Shown here piece by piece: positions 43,859-53,296 of a stretch of DNA of 64,000 bases; position 1 is the first letter of the stretch; each line of letters begins with the position of its first letter. This DNA is from Lacinutrix sp. Hel_I_90. Lineage in GTDB: Bacteria; Bacteroidota; Bacteroidia; Flavobacteriales; Flavobacteriaceae. Below the pieces are notes generated by a model. The model saw only the letters and a program-made list of their open reading frames with translations, was not told the DNA's origin and ran no database searches. Position numbers and translations under genes: made by a program. The stretch covers positions 3,695,501 through 3,759,500 of the forward strand of contig NZ_JYNQ01000001.1 in NCBI RefSeq assembly GCF_000934685.1. The letters are read 5' to 3'.

Positions 43859-44863
43859 TTGGACGAAGTCAAACAACTAGTTACAGACATAAAAAACAAA
43901 AACCTAAAGCCTATTTATTTATTAATGGGAGAAGAAGCCTATTACATTGATAAGATTTCAGATTTTATTGAAGATAATGTATTGGCAGAAGAAGAAAAAG
44001 GGTTTAATCAAATGGTATTGTATGGTCGCGATGTAACCATTGAAGATATTGTTAGTAACGCTAAGCGCTTTCCAATGATGGCCGATAAACAAGTGGTGAT
44101 TGTAAAGGAAGCACAAGATTTGGCCAGAACGATAGATAAATTAGCTAGTTATGCCGAAAATCCGCAACCATCAACGGTTTTAGTTATTTGTTATAAATAT
44201 AAATCAGTAGACAAGCGTAAAGCCGTTTATAAAAAGATCAAGAAAACTGGGGTTGTTTTCGAAAGCAAAAAATTATACGATAACCAAGTGCCCGATTGGA
44301 TTCGAAGAACACTAGCGACAAAAGGGTATAAAATAACACCCAAAGCCTCACAAATGTTGGTTGAGTTTTTAGGTACCGATTTAAGTAAAATAAATAACGA
44401 ATTAGAAAAGCTTCAAATTGTCTTACCTGAAGGTACCGAAATTACACCAGTACATATTGAAGAAAATATTGGGATTAGTAAGGACTATAATAATTTTGAG
44501 CTCCGTAAAGCAATTGGTTCACGTGATGATGCCAAGGCCTTTAAAATTGTGAATTATTTTGGTGAGAACCCAAAAGACAATCCGATGGTTGTGACAGTCT
44601 CGCTTTTGTTTAACTTCTTTTCTCAATTATTACAATTACATGGCATGAATGATAAATCACCTAGAAGTGTTGCTTCTGCTTTGCGTGTGAATCCTTATTT
44701 TGTAAATGAATATTTAGATGCGGCGCGCAATTTTCCAATGCGAAAAGTAAGCGGTATTATTGCTACGCTTCGTGAATTTGATGTAAAAAGTAAAGGCGTG
44801 AATTCTAATGCTGTGCCTCAAAAGGATTTGTTGAAAGAAATGCTGGTTAGAATTTTAAATTAA
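43859..44863 (+). CDS. holA: DNA polymerase III delta subunit
   Basis: The product (334 residues from TTG 43859; a TTG at 43829 is the longer alternative) matches HolA. It starts DEVKQLVTDIKNKNLKPIYL then MGEEAYYIDKISDFIEDNVL and contains AKRFPMMADKQVVIVKEAQD, a AAA+-like module without a Walker A motif, as normal for delta. Ends of the type NPYFVNEYLDAARNF lie in the collar domain. Delta opens the sliding clamp during clamp loading. The shorter start is preferred because the longer one would begin inside the repeat-bearing spacer. The next gene follows without a gap. Confidence 0.93.
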   Translation: MDEVKQLVTDIKNKNLKPIYLLMGEEAYYIDKISDFIEDNVLAEEEKGFNQMVLYGRDVTIEDIVSNAKRFPMMADKQVVIVKEAQDLARTIDKLASYAENPQPSTVLVICYKYKSVDKRKAVYKKIKKTGVVFESKKLYDNQVPDWIRRTLATKGYKITPKASQMLVEFLGTDLSKINNELEKLQIVLPEGTEITPVHIEENIGISKDYNNFELRKAIGSRDDAKAFKIVNYFGENPKDNPMVVTVSLLFNFFSQLLQLHGMNDKSPRSVASALRVNPYFVNEYLDAARNFPMRKVSGIIATLREFDVKSKGVNSNAVPQKDLLKEMLVRILN

Positions 44864-45256
44864 ATGAAGAAATCAAGACCTATTATTTTAATTGTAATAC
44901 TGCTTTGTAGCGGTGCGCTTTTTGCGCAAGAGATAGTTGTTAAAAATGATATTGCACTCCTTGATGGAAAGGAATATGTCAAAATTGAAAAAAACTATAA
45001 AAACGAATATGTTATTTCTAATGTTCTAACACAGAAAGCAATATTTAAAATTAAGATAATTGTAACGTATAATAGTTTTACGAAGAGAAATCATTTCCTG
45101 CCACAAGTATATTGGTTAGAGAAAAACAAAAATATTAGATTTGAAGTGGATGATATTGAAGACACAGTAGATGTGATAAAATTTCTAAATCAATTTAAGT
45201 TGATTAATAAATTAGGAGAAGTTGATAGAAAAGAAATACGGAAATACATCTATTGA
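44864..45256 (+). CDS. secreted protein of unknown function
   Basis: The 130-residue product has a signal peptide (ALFAQ) and a beta-rich body (EIVVKNDIALLDGKEYVKIE, YVISNVLTQKAIFKIKIIVT), without cysteines or catalytic motifs. The start codon follows the holA stop directly, so it is likely co-transcribed. I do not recognise the family. Confidence 0.7.
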   Translation: MKKSRPIILIVILLCSGALFAQEIVVKNDIALLDGKEYVKIEKNYKNEYVISNVLTQKAIFKIKIIVTYNSFTKRNHFLPQVYWLEKNKNIRFEVDDIEDTVDVIKFLNQFKLINKLGEVDRKEIRKYIY

Positions 45257-45459
45257 TATTATTTTATTCACTCAGGACACAACCACAAACGTATAATCAT
45301 TCATAAAATATTTAACGTTTAAATTCTATTTTAACACATAGCAATCGTCCTTTAACACTTCATGCTAAAGTCTAGTTAAATCAGTTTTAATATTCTTCCA
45401 ACATATTCATTTACTGTATCTTGTAGTAAATCAATTATTAATCTTAAAACCCTAAAACA

Positions 45460-46020
45460 ATGGAAAATTTAAATAATAAAACGATAGCGATACTTGCAAC
45501 TAATGGCTTTGAAGAAAGTGAATTAAGAGAACCAAAAAAAGCTTTAGAAGACGCTGGGGCAACCGTACATATCATATCTGAAAACTCAGGTGAAATTAAA
45601 TCTTGGGCAAACGGAAATTGGAGTAACAGCTATAAAGTAGATAAAACATTAAATGAAGTGTCTCAAGACGATTATAATGCACTTGTATTACCTGGTGGTG
45701 TTATGAACCCAGATACTTTGAGAAGAAATGAAGATGCCGTACGTTTTACAAAATCATTTTTTGCGAATAAAAAGCCCGTAGCAGCAATTTGTCACGCACC
45801 ATGGCTTTTAGTAGAAGCAGGAGTACTACAAGACAGAAAAATCACCTCATTTAGCTCTATAAAAAGAGATCTTGTAAATGCAGGAGCGATGTGGGAAGAT
45901 AGCGAAGTCGTTGTAGACGAAGGCTTGATTACCAGTAGAAATCCAAACGATTTACCAGCTTTTAATGCTAAATTAATAGAGGAAGTATATGAAGGTAAGC
46001 ATAAAATGCAAAATGCATAA
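45460..46020 (+). CDS. DJ-1/PfpI family protein (type 1 glutamine amidotransferase-like)
   Basis: The 186-residue product has the PfpI layout: KTIAILATNGFEESELREPK (with the acidic residue of the active site), LVLPGGVMNPDTLRRNEDAV and nucleophile Cys111 in AAICHAPWLLVEAG, followed by ITSFSSIKRDLVNAGAMWED. Members act as protease-like chaperones or deglycases under stress. A TTTAACACTTC box lies about 100 bases upstream, as before other stress genes, but the second box is not clear here. It ends at a strong terminator. Confidence 0.93.
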   Translation: MENLNNKTIAILATNGFEESELREPKKALEDAGATVHIISENSGEIKSWANGNWSNSYKVDKTLNEVSQDDYNALVLPGGVMNPDTLRRNEDAVRFTKSFFANKKPVAAICHAPWLLVEAGVLQDRKITSFSSIKRDLVNAGAMWEDSEVVVDEGLITSRNPNDLPAFNAKLIEEVYEGKHKMQNA

Positions 46021-46042
46021 CACATACTTAATTTTGAACCTT

Positions 46043-46077
46043 AAAAGCGAACTATTTATTTAGTTCGCTTTTTTTTT
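46043..46077 (+). terminator. intrinsic terminator
   Basis: AAAAGCGAACTA pairs perfectly with TAGTTCGCTTTT around a six-base loop and is followed by a T-run, 22 bases after the DJ-1/PfpI gene. Confidence 0.93.
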
Positions 46078-46094
46078 ATGTTCGATTATTTGTG

Positions 46095-46492
46095 TTAGGC
46101 CATTATGACCACAACAGAGTTAACAAATTTATCATGAATGGCCCTTTTTTTAGGATCACTGCTGATGCTAAAAAGAGAAATCCATCCTAAGTCTGTTTTT
46201 AAAAGAAACCTTAAGATTGCTTGAGGTAAGCTTATGTTTTTTTCTGTAAGGTCATCTTTCAGTACTCTTAAATCACAAAACATATGTCCCAAACTGGCAC
46301 CAAAAAAGCCAACAAAAAGCGGCTCGTACAAAAAAAGAGGACTATAAAAACAGTGCCTCTCAATGTTTCATTCACGTTGTCGACCATTCAAAAGAAAAAA
46401 GAAGCAATATAAATAATCATCATAATAAAAATAACATCTAGTGTCGCTGCCTTTACTTTTGGGAATACCCCTGCTGGATGTAATTGATTCAT
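46095..46492 (-). pseudogene. broken RDD-family membrane protein gene
   Basis: From ATG 46492 the frame reads NQLHPAGVFPKVKAATLDVI and a hydrophobic helix, then TGA at 46388-46390, then MVDNVNETLRGTVFIVLFF. After a run of seven T (46329-46336 region) the coding frame shifts by one to YEPLFVGFFGASLGHMFCDL and goes on to RAIHDKFVNSVVVIM. The end with helices 2-3 and the R-A-I-H-D motif is the RDD domain. Two independent lesions (nonsense plus one missing base in the homopolymer) make decay more likely than a sequencing error. Confidence 0.75.
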
Positions 46493-46502
46493 TACACTGG
46501 GC

Positions 46503-46976
46503 TCATTTTAAGTTTTCTAATTCAGAATTGAAATCGTATTGCAAATCTTCATGAAGATTTACAACCTTTTTGGTAATCGCTTCAATATTACGGTCGTAGA
46601 TATTCTGTAAGGTCGTATTTCTTTTAATTGAAGGTGACATCGCTTTTAGTTTTTTACAAAAATAGAGTAGGAGCTCGACTTCGGTTTCTTTGTTTAACGA
46701 ATAACGAATGTACTTCTTAGTATTCCTCAAAATTTTACGAACACTCTTTTTAATGTAGAAAAAACTATCTGTGTTTATGAGGTCGAACTGCTCGTCTATT
46801 TCCTGTTTAACGGTTTCAATGTAACCATGTTCACTATCGGCTTCAAAAAGTAAATAAGTAAGTAACTCTTTGTTTTCTTTTTTAAATCGGGATAAACGGA
46901 GGCACAACTCGGCTAACTCTTCATTCGACTTATGCTTTAATTCCTTTCTTATAGTAACGACAGAAACTGCTTTCAT
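46503..46976 (-). CDS. conserved hypothetical protein
   Basis: This 157-residue charged, all-helical protein starts MKAVSVVTIRKELKHKSNEE and contains LLTYLLFEADSEHGYIETVK and ILRNTKKYIRYSLNKETEVE. There is no signal peptide, membrane segment or catalytic motif. I recall similar proteins in Flavobacteriaceae without known function. It ends 10 bases before the broken RDD gene, so the two were an operon. Confidence 0.75.
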   Translation of the reverse strand: MKAVSVVTIRKELKHKSNEELAELCLRLSRFKKENKELLTYLLFEADSEHGYIETVKQEIDEQFDLINTDSFFYIKKSVRKILRNTKKYIRYSLNKETEVELLLYFCKKLKAMSPSIKRNTTLQNIYDRNIEAITKKVVNLHEDLQYDFNSELENLK

Positions 46977-47012
46977 ATGTATTTCCCTTGAAAACGGGAC
47001 TTAATTTTTTTA

Positions 47013-47030
47013 TTTCCGCGAAAGCGGAAA
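47013..47030. repeat. perfect GC-rich hairpin
   Basis: TTTCCGC and GCGGAAA pair perfectly around a GAAA loop in the 299-bp region between divergent genes. Related half-sites (TTTCCC, GGGAC) lie on both sides. It looks like a dispersed intergenic element. Confidence 0.6.
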
Positions 47031-47185
47031 GCTGTTAATTTTTATTTCCATTTCCCGTTCCGAGTATGTGAAATTGGAAATCTTTTAATATTTGTTGTTT
47101 TTTTTTGAACATTAAAGTCGCAGCACGGCCTCTTATTTTTTTACTGTAATGTAAGGCCCAAAATTATCACAATTAAAAATCCTTT

Positions 47186-47218
47186 AACACTATTTTGGTT
47201 TTAATATAGGTATCTTTT
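47186..47218 (+). promoter_or_regulatory. putative promoter of the alpha/beta hydrolase gene
   Basis: TTTAACACTATTTT is followed by TATCTTTTC, which resembles the TAnnTTTG -7 box, at about the same distance as in the other stress-type elements. The start codon is 58 bases downstream. Confidence 0.35.
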
Positions 47219-47275
47219 CGTTAATGGACGTAACAGGTTCAAAAATAAATAAATATTAACCTAAAACTAAAATAA

Positions 47276-48106
47276 ATGCCTTTTATAACAAACAAAAAGA
47301 GTAAAGAACACGTCGATATTTTTTATGAAGATTACGGTAAAGGTCAACCAGTTATTTTAATTCATGGCTGGCCATTAAGCCGAAAATCATGGGAGCATCA
47401 GGTTTGGAAAATCGTTGAAGCAGGATACCGATGTATATCCTACGATAGACGGGGCTTTGGTATTTCATCTGCACCTTGGGATGGTTATGACTATTCCTCT
47501 TTAGCGAGTGACTTGGATACGATTATTAACAAATTGGAATTGAAAGACGTTGTAATCGTTGGATTCTCGATGGGTGGAGGAGAAGTAGTGCGTTATTTAA
47601 CAGAGTATGGAGTTAGTAAAATTGCTAAAGCGGCTTTGATTTCAAGTATCGTTCCATTAGTCAAGCAGAAAGAAGATAATCCTGATGGCGTGCCCGAAAG
47701 TGCTTTAAAAGAGATACAAAATGCCCTAGAAAGTGATCGTTTAGGTTTTTTAAAAGAGTTCCATAAGGGGTTCTATAATTATGACGATAATAAAGACCGT
47801 GTAAGCCAAGCTGTTTTAGACTACGACTTTAGTGTAGCGTCTCATGCTTCTCCAAGAGGAACCATTCAAGCAGCATTGGCCTGGATGCATACTGATTTTA
47901 GACCAGAATTAAAAAACGTAAAAGTACCGACCCTAATAGTACATGGAGGGGCAGATAGTACTGTGCCTATTAAAACGTCTGGAGATCAAGCTGCAAAAGG
48001 TATCGCTAATGCAACCTATAAAGTGATAAAAGGTGCACCACACGGATTAAACGTCACACATAAAGAGGAACTTAATGACATTTTAATGAGGTTTTTAAAG
48101 TCTTAG
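47276..48106 (+). CDS. alpha/beta hydrolase, non-heme chloroperoxidase-like
   Basis: The 276-residue product has the perhydrolase-type pattern: ILIHGWPLSRKSWEHQV, CISYDRRGFGISSAPWDGYD, nucleophile Ser98 in VGFSMGGGEVVRYL, acid in VHGGADSTVP and histidine in KGAPHGLNVTHKEEL. This branch includes cofactor-free haloperoxidases and esterases; the physiological substrate is usually unknown. It is a single gene with a stress-type upstream element and its own terminator. Confidence 0.93.
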   Translation: MPFITNKKSKEHVDIFYEDYGKGQPVILIHGWPLSRKSWEHQVWKIVEAGYRCISYDRRGFGISSAPWDGYDYSSLASDLDTIINKLELKDVVIVGFSMGGGEVVRYLTEYGVSKIAKAALISSIVPLVKQKEDNPDGVPESALKEIQNALESDRLGFLKEFHKGFYNYDDNKDRVSQAVLDYDFSVASHASPRGTIQAALAWMHTDFRPELKNVKVPTLIVHGGADSTVPIKTSGDQAAKGIANATYKVIKGAPHGLNVTHKEELNDILMRFLKS

Positions 48107-48134
48107 AACTATAATTTTAATGATTAGACAGGAG

Positions 48135-48165
48135 TGCGTTTTCAATTATTGGAAACGCATTTTTT
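48135..48165 (+). terminator. intrinsic terminator
   Basis: TGCGTTT pairs with AAACGCA around an eleven-base loop and is followed by a T-run. It lies about 30 bases after the hydrolase gene. Confidence 0.75.
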
Positions 48166-48652
48166 AGAGTACAATATGAAGCCCTTTTTCTAATTCTGCA
48201 TGGGTTGGAGCTTCAAACCAAATTTCCATGAAGTCAAAATCTTCTTGCTTCACTTCAAATTCATAGGTTATTCCTTTTTCTGTATTTCTTTTAATCACGC
48301 GTTCTTTTCTTAAGTCTATCGCAATATCCAAATAGTGTATTTTGCACTCAATCTTGTTTCTGATAGCGAAATCACGAAATTTTTGTCGGTGCTCAAATTT
48401 TGAAAATCCTAAATCTAGAATAGAATCTACACTAATATGTTCTAATTGAAGGATGTAATGTTCTATTAATGCTTCCGAACGACTAATTCTTTCAAGCATC
48501 CATTCTAAACCATCATTTTCGGTTTTATCTTTTAGAAATAAGTGATTATTCCATGTATCTATTGAAAAAATAATACCTACTGTTTGTTCACGTAACTGAT
48601 GTGAATACGTGGTTTTTCCAGAGCCTGTATTGCCCACTATTAGATGTATCAT
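48164..48652 (-). CDS. P-loop kinase-like ATP-binding protein
   Basis: The 162-residue product starts MIHLIVGNTGSGKTTYSHQL with a Walker A motif (residues 7-14) and shows a zeta-toxin/shikimate-kinase-like layout: FSIDTWNNHLF, then the hydrophobic strand SILDLGFSKFEHRQKFRDFA and a LID-like basic stretch DLRKERVIKRN. It probably phosphorylates a small molecule. No antitoxin gene is adjacent, so a toxin role is not supported. It is convergent with the hydrolase gene. Confidence 0.82.
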   Translation of the reverse strand: MIHLIVGNTGSGKTTYSHQLREQTVGIIFSIDTWNNHLFLKDKTENDGLEWMLERISRSEALIEHYILQLEHISVDSILDLGFSKFEHRQKFRDFAIRNKIECKIHYLDIAIDLRKERVIKRNTEKGITYEFEVKQEDFDFMEIWFEAPTHAELEKGLHIVL

Positions 48653-48920
48653 ATTACAGAATCAAATTTTATAATGCTTTTTTATGGTGTTTTAACACTA
48701 AACAATCTATAAATACTTATGAATAGAATTATTGGTGCTTTAATGACTTAGGTAATTCCGACTCGTTTCAGTTCAGTTGATCCTTCTAGTTTTAGTGTCG
48801 TTATCTAGATACATAAAAACACAATAAAGGTTCTAAAACAAGCTATAGAAGCGCCTTCATTAGGGCGCTTGGTAAGCACAAGCGCTAACTAATCTCTGCC
48901 TGTTAAATCACCTAATTTGT

Positions 48921-50522
48921 TCATGAGCCTTTTAATAAATTCACGCTGACTGTTGCTAGTTCATTATCTGGAAATCTCGAAAAATAATTCTTTTCTGGTT
49001 TTAATCCGGCTTCTTCGGCTACTTTGTTAAATACCACCACTTCTAAAATATATTGATCGCTATAACCATGAGTTGCATCGTAAGCTGTAGCAGCTGTATT
49101 CCCAATGTTTTTTGCCGTTAATTCTGGGTGTATCGTATGGAGTTCTATTATTAATAATCCAAATTGTTCAACATAAGGCTTCCATTTTTTAAGATGTTCC
49201 AGTAAGGAGTCTTCCACTAAATTATTACTGATGCGTTTCCCTTTGTAGGCAAATGCTCCAGAGGATGTACTTATGCGGTTGGTTGGTTGTTTTGGTGCTT
49301 CCCAAATGCGATTATGATCTAGAAAGGTGCGAACGTTAAGTAAATCTTTGAGTTCTATATTATAATCTTCACGGAGGTCGTTTGCTAATAAATCAGGTCT
49401 TCCAATGTCTCCCCAAATCACTTTTGCCCAAATATCCGCTTTTATTAAATTAGCTCTGGTTACTTTTAGTGCTGCTTTGTTAAAATCGGCTCCAACTAAT
49501 AATAACGGATGTTCTTCTAGTACTTTTCCACGAAGGGTCTGGTGTTCGATGACGTCAAATATATGTTGAATGAACGCGCCATTACCACAACCCATATCTA
49601 AAATCCCTTTTGGCTGTTCATCAATAGGTTTATTAAAGAGTTTAATAATCACCTGATCTATTACTTTAAAATAGGTTGAATGTGCGCCACCACTTCCCCA
49701 GACATTCATTTCTCTATGTACGTGTTTTTCCGTTTCATCTTCATCTGTTTTTAAAACCAACGGATTGCCAAAAAGTAATGCGTCTAACTGTAAAAATGTT
49801 GGTAAATAAGACACTGTTACTCCATAAGCTGAAGCACGTTTTGCAAAAAACAAGCCTTCCTCTGTAAATTGATAGGTTCCATTTTTCTTTTTAAACCAAC
49901 CTAAATAAGATAGAAAATCTAATATTTTTTTAAAGCTTTCAGGATCTTTGTGGTATTCTTCAGCAGAAAAAGAAGCTTCCATGAAATATTTATGAAATAG
50001 ACCATTAACCCCCAGTAAAACGGCAATAGGAGCAACAATACACCCTTCTATATGCTGTAATATTTGGTGCTCTACAGAGTGGTCATCTGCGGTCTCAATA
50101 TCAAAATTATTTTTATATTTTTTAAAAATGCGATCTAAAACAATAAAAGCATCACTACCAATGCGTTCCTCTGGGAACTTGACGGCATGATTTAATACCA
50201 TTACAGCTTCTTCATAAAGAGGTGCTAAAGAAAAGGCACGCTCACTTTTTTCGTTTATTTCATAACTAACCGTATTCTCCGAGTTATCCAAATGCTGAAC
50301 CAGCCAACCTTGAGAGCATAATACACGTAAGGCGACGTTTAAGTAACCTTCATTAGCGTTAAAGGCTTCAGAAAGTTCGTTAAGTGTAGTCGTTTTATTT
50401 TTTAGTAACACATCTAAAACACCCTTTTTATGCAATGCATAAGCCGTTGTTGCTGTAGCTATACCATCCAGATGTCTAAAAATTGTACCGCGTAATTGTT
50501 CTTTATCTTGTTTGGATAACAT
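48921..50522 (-). CDS. class I SAM-dependent methyltransferase with N-terminal winged helix
   Basis: The 533-residue product has a winged-helix-like N-terminus (TAYALHKKGVLDVLLKNKTT, LNVALRVLCSQGWLVQHLDN), a middle domain, and the SAM motif I in KGILDMGCGNGAFIQHIFDV (about residue 300) followed by LLLVGADFNKAALKVT. The layout recalls O-methyltransferases of polyketide-type or AprA-like pathways, but no biosynthetic cluster is near. The length and split of the two halves are unusual for simple methyltransferases. It is a single gene. Confidence 0.85.
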   Translation of the reverse strand: MLSKQDKEQLRGTIFRHLDGIATATTAYALHKKGVLDVLLKNKTTTLNELSEAFNANEGYLNVALRVLCSQGWLVQHLDNSENTVSYEINEKSERAFSLAPLYEEAVMVLNHAVKFPEERIGSDAFIVLDRIFKKYKNNFDIETADDHSVEHQILQHIEGCIVAPIAVLLGVNGLFHKYFMEASFSAEEYHKDPESFKKILDFLSYLGWFKKKNGTYQFTEEGLFFAKRASAYGVTVSYLPTFLQLDALLFGNPLVLKTDEDETEKHVHREMNVWGSGGAHSTYFKVIDQVIIKLFNKPIDEQPKGILDMGCGNGAFIQHIFDVIEHQTLRGKVLEEHPLLLVGADFNKAALKVTRANLIKADIWAKVIWGDIGRPDLLANDLREDYNIELKDLLNVRTFLDHNRIWEAPKQPTNRISTSSGAFAYKGKRISNNLVEDSLLEHLKKWKPYVEQFGLLIIELHTIHPELTAKNIGNTAATAYDATHGYSDQYILEVVVFNKVAEEAGLKPEKNYFSRFPDNELATVSVNLLKGS

Positions 50523-50546
50523 TCTCTTTTATTTGATTTAAAGATA

Positions 50547-50574
50547 TAAAAAAAGCACTTACAAATGTAAGTGC
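50547..50574 (-). terminator. intrinsic terminator
   Basis: On the minus strand GCACTTAC pairs perfectly with GTAAGTGC around ATTT and is followed by an eight-T run. It lies about 150 bases after the E1 dehydrogenase gene. Confidence 0.88.
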
Positions 50575-50725
50575 CTAATTTATAAAATTGCAACAATAGC
50601 GTTTATCGTTTTGTATGTTAGTTTAATTAAAAATGCTATTTACAGTAGTTAATGATGGTTTTTCTGGCATTGAATACTGCAACCTACATAATAACTTCTG
50701 GTTAATACTTAAGCCAATAATTACT

Positions 50726-53137
50726 TTATCTCAATTTAGGAAAATCTTTAGGATTTACTTCGTGCATAACACCATAAACTGCTTCAAAAATGTCCTCAGC
50801 CGAGGGTTTAGAAAAATAATCACCATCTGTACCGTAAGCTGGGCGGTGTGCTTTAGCGGTTAAAGTCAGTGGTTTGCTATCTAGGTACTCGTAAGCATTT
50901 TGTTCGTTTAAAACTTTATCTAAAAGATAGGCTGAAGCACCTCCAGGGACATCCTCATCTATAATCATCAAACGATTTGTTTTTGCGATGCTTTTTACAA
51001 CATCGTGATTTAAATCGAAAGGCAATAATGATTGTGCATCAATTACTTCAGCATCAATACCTATTTGTTGTAATTCTTTAGCCACATCATGCACAATTCT
51101 AAGTGTTGAACCATAAGATAGTAACGTGATATCATGACCTTCTTTTAGCGTTTCTACTACACCAATTGGTGTTTTGAACTCGCCAAAGTTAGTAGGTTTA
51201 GGTTCTTTTAATCGATAGCCATTTAAACATTCTACAACTAAAGCAGGTTCATCACTTTCTAATAAAGTATTATAAAAACCGGCAGCTTTAGTCATGTTTC
51301 TAGGGACTAATACATAAATACCACGAATAAGATTTAAAACCCCACCCATTTGAGAACCAGAATGCCATATTCCTTCCAGTCTGTGACCACGAGTTCTTAT
51401 TATTAAGGGCGCTTTTTGACGTCCTTTAGTTCTGTACAATAGCGTTGCTAAATCATCACTCATAATTTGCAAGGCATACATTATGTAGTCTAAATACTGA
51501 ATTTCGGCAATTGGTCTTAATCCCCGCATGGCCATACCTATGCCTTGACCTAAAATAGTTGCTTCGCGAATGCCAACATCAGAAACGCGCAACTCACCAT
51601 ATTTTTCTTGTAAGCCCTCTAAACCTTGATTAACATCACCAATAGCACCAGAGTCTTCTCCAAAAATTAATGATTGTGGATATTTACTGAAAATTTTATC
51701 AAAATTATCACGTAATACTACGCGGCCGTCAACATCTTCTTTTTCAGTGTCGTAAGTCGGTTTAACTTCCTTTATATTGGTCGCTGCCGAAGCCGTTTCA
51801 TTATGTAAATGTGAACTGTATTTTGGTTGTACAGCATTGAAGAAACCATCAATCCATTGCAATAATTGTGTTTTAGCTGAAGATTCCTCTGAAATGACAT
51901 AGCGTAGCACGCGTCTACAAGCAGAAGCCACATCTTTACGATTAGGTTCAGTTATTGCTAATAACTCGTTGTTTATTTTATTGATAAATACTTTGTTGCT
52001 ACTAGATGTAGCAACTTGAGTAATAATATTTGAGGCCTCAGTTCTTTCTTTTAGAAGCGGATTTAAATAGGCATCCCACGCCGCTTTTTTTCCTTCGCGA
52101 ACGGCTTTTTTGATGCTTTTTTCAAGTTCTATTAATTCTTCATCTGTAGAGATACCGGTTTCTATCATCCACTCCCGTAATTTTACATTACAGTCGTTTG
52201 CAGCTTCCCAAGACAACCGCTCTTTGTTTTTATAACGTTCATGAGACCCTGAAGTCGAATGACCTTGTGGTTGTGTTAACTCATTAACGTGAATTAATAC
52301 CGGCACATGTTCTGTTCTAGCTATTTTTTCAGCTTCTTGATAGGTTTCAATAAGTGCTACATAATCCCAGCCTTTTACACGAAGAATTTCGTATCCACTA
52401 CTACCATTTTCTCTTTGAAAACCACTTAGGATTTCAGAGATATTTTCTTTTGTTGTTTGGTGTCTAGCATGTACCGAGATACCATAGTCATCATCCCAAA
52501 CACTAATAACCATTGGCACTTGTAAAACACCAGCTGCATTTATAGTTTCAAAAAACAAACCTTCACTTGTACTGGCATTCCCTATCGTTCCCCAGGCTAT
52601 TTCGTTACCTTCTACAGAGAACTTTGTGGTATCAATACCTTCTACATTTCTATAAATTTTAGAAGCTTGTGCTAAACCTAGTAACCTAGGCATTTGACCT
52701 GCAGTAGGTGAAATGTCTGCACTTGAATTTTTTTGTTTTGTAAGATTATTCCAGTTTCCATTGTCATCTAAACTAAAGGTAGAAAAATGGCCTCCCATTT
52801 GTCGTCCGCCAGACATTGGTTCTAAAGCGAGATCAGTGTTAGCATATAATCCTGAAAAAAACTGCGCGATAGTTAGTTCTCCAATCGCCATCATAAACGT
52901 TTGATCACGATAATACCCTGAACGGAAATCACCATTCTTAAAGGCTTTCGCCCAGGCTAGTTGTGGCACTTCTTTGCCATCACCAAAAATACCAAACTTG
53001 GCTTTTCCGGTTAATACTTCTCGGCGACCAAGTAAACTACATTCCCGACTGGTTACAGCAATCTTATAATCATTTAAAACTTGTGATTTAAAGTCTTCGA
53101 AAGAGAGCTCTTTATTTAAGTCGGATTTTGCTTGCAT
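50726..53137 (-). CDS. 2-oxoacid dehydrogenase E1, fused alpha and beta subunits
   Basis: The 803-residue product has an E1-alpha half (about 1-420; SGYYRDQTFMMAIGELTIAQ, GGRQMGGHFST, GNASTSEGLFFETINAAGVL) and an E1-beta half (about 470-803; GEDSGAIGDVNQGLEGLQEK, AEIQYLDYIMYALQ, YLDSKPLTLT). Such fused thiamine-diphosphate enzymes are typical of Bacteroidota and act in branched-chain or pyruvate dehydrogenase complexes. The Mg site, usually G-D-G-x(n)-N-N, reads GNA then DDDYGIS here. No E2 or E3 gene is next to it. It has its own terminator. Confidence 0.92.
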   Translation of the reverse strand: MQAKSDLNKELSFEDFKSQVLNDYKIAVTSRECSLLGRREVLTGKAKFGIFGDGKEVPQLAWAKAFKNGDFRSGYYRDQTFMMAIGELTIAQFFSGLYANTDLALEPMSGGRQMGGHFSTFSLDDNGNWNNLTKQKNSSADISPTAGQMPRLLGLAQASKIYRNVEGIDTTKFSVEGNEIAWGTIGNASTSEGLFFETINAAGVLQVPMVISVWDDDYGISVHARHQTTKENISEILSGFQRENGSSGYEILRVKGWDYVALIETYQEAEKIARTEHVPVLIHVNELTQPQGHSTSGSHERYKNKERLSWEAANDCNVKLREWMIETGISTDEELIELEKSIKKAVREGKKAAWDAYLNPLLKERTEASNIITQVATSSSNKVFINKINNELLAITEPNRKDVASACRRVLRYVISEESSAKTQLLQWIDGFFNAVQPKYSSHLHNETASAATNIKEVKPTYDTEKEDVDGRVVLRDNFDKIFSKYPQSLIFGEDSGAIGDVNQGLEGLQEKYGELRVSDVGIREATILGQGIGMAMRGLRPIAEIQYLDYIMYALQIMSDDLATLLYRTKGRQKAPLIIRTRGHRLEGIWHSGSQMGGVLNLIRGIYVLVPRNMTKAAGFYNTLLESDEPALVVECLNGYRLKEPKPTNFGEFKTPIGVVETLKEGHDITLLSYGSTLRIVHDVAKELQQIGIDAEVIDAQSLLPFDLNHDVVKSIAKTNRLMIIDEDVPGGASAYLLDKVLNEQNAYEYLDSKPLTLTAKAHRPAYGTDGDYFSKPSAEDIFEAVYGVMHEVNPKDFPKLR

Positions 53138-53296
53138 AATGATAAGGTGTTTGAGACAAAAATAGATAAAAGTGATGAGACTTGCAAGAGCGTTAAATCC
53201 TAAATAATTATTAAATTCTTAATTAAATAAAGCTTAATACGTTAAAAGTGTAATTAAATGGGGTTTATTGAATTTTTCTTAGAAATAATTCAATAA

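Noticed and set aside
48164-48652. Zeta-type toxin of a toxin-antitoxin pair
   Set aside because: The P-loop fold fits many small kinases and there is no adjacent small antitoxin gene.
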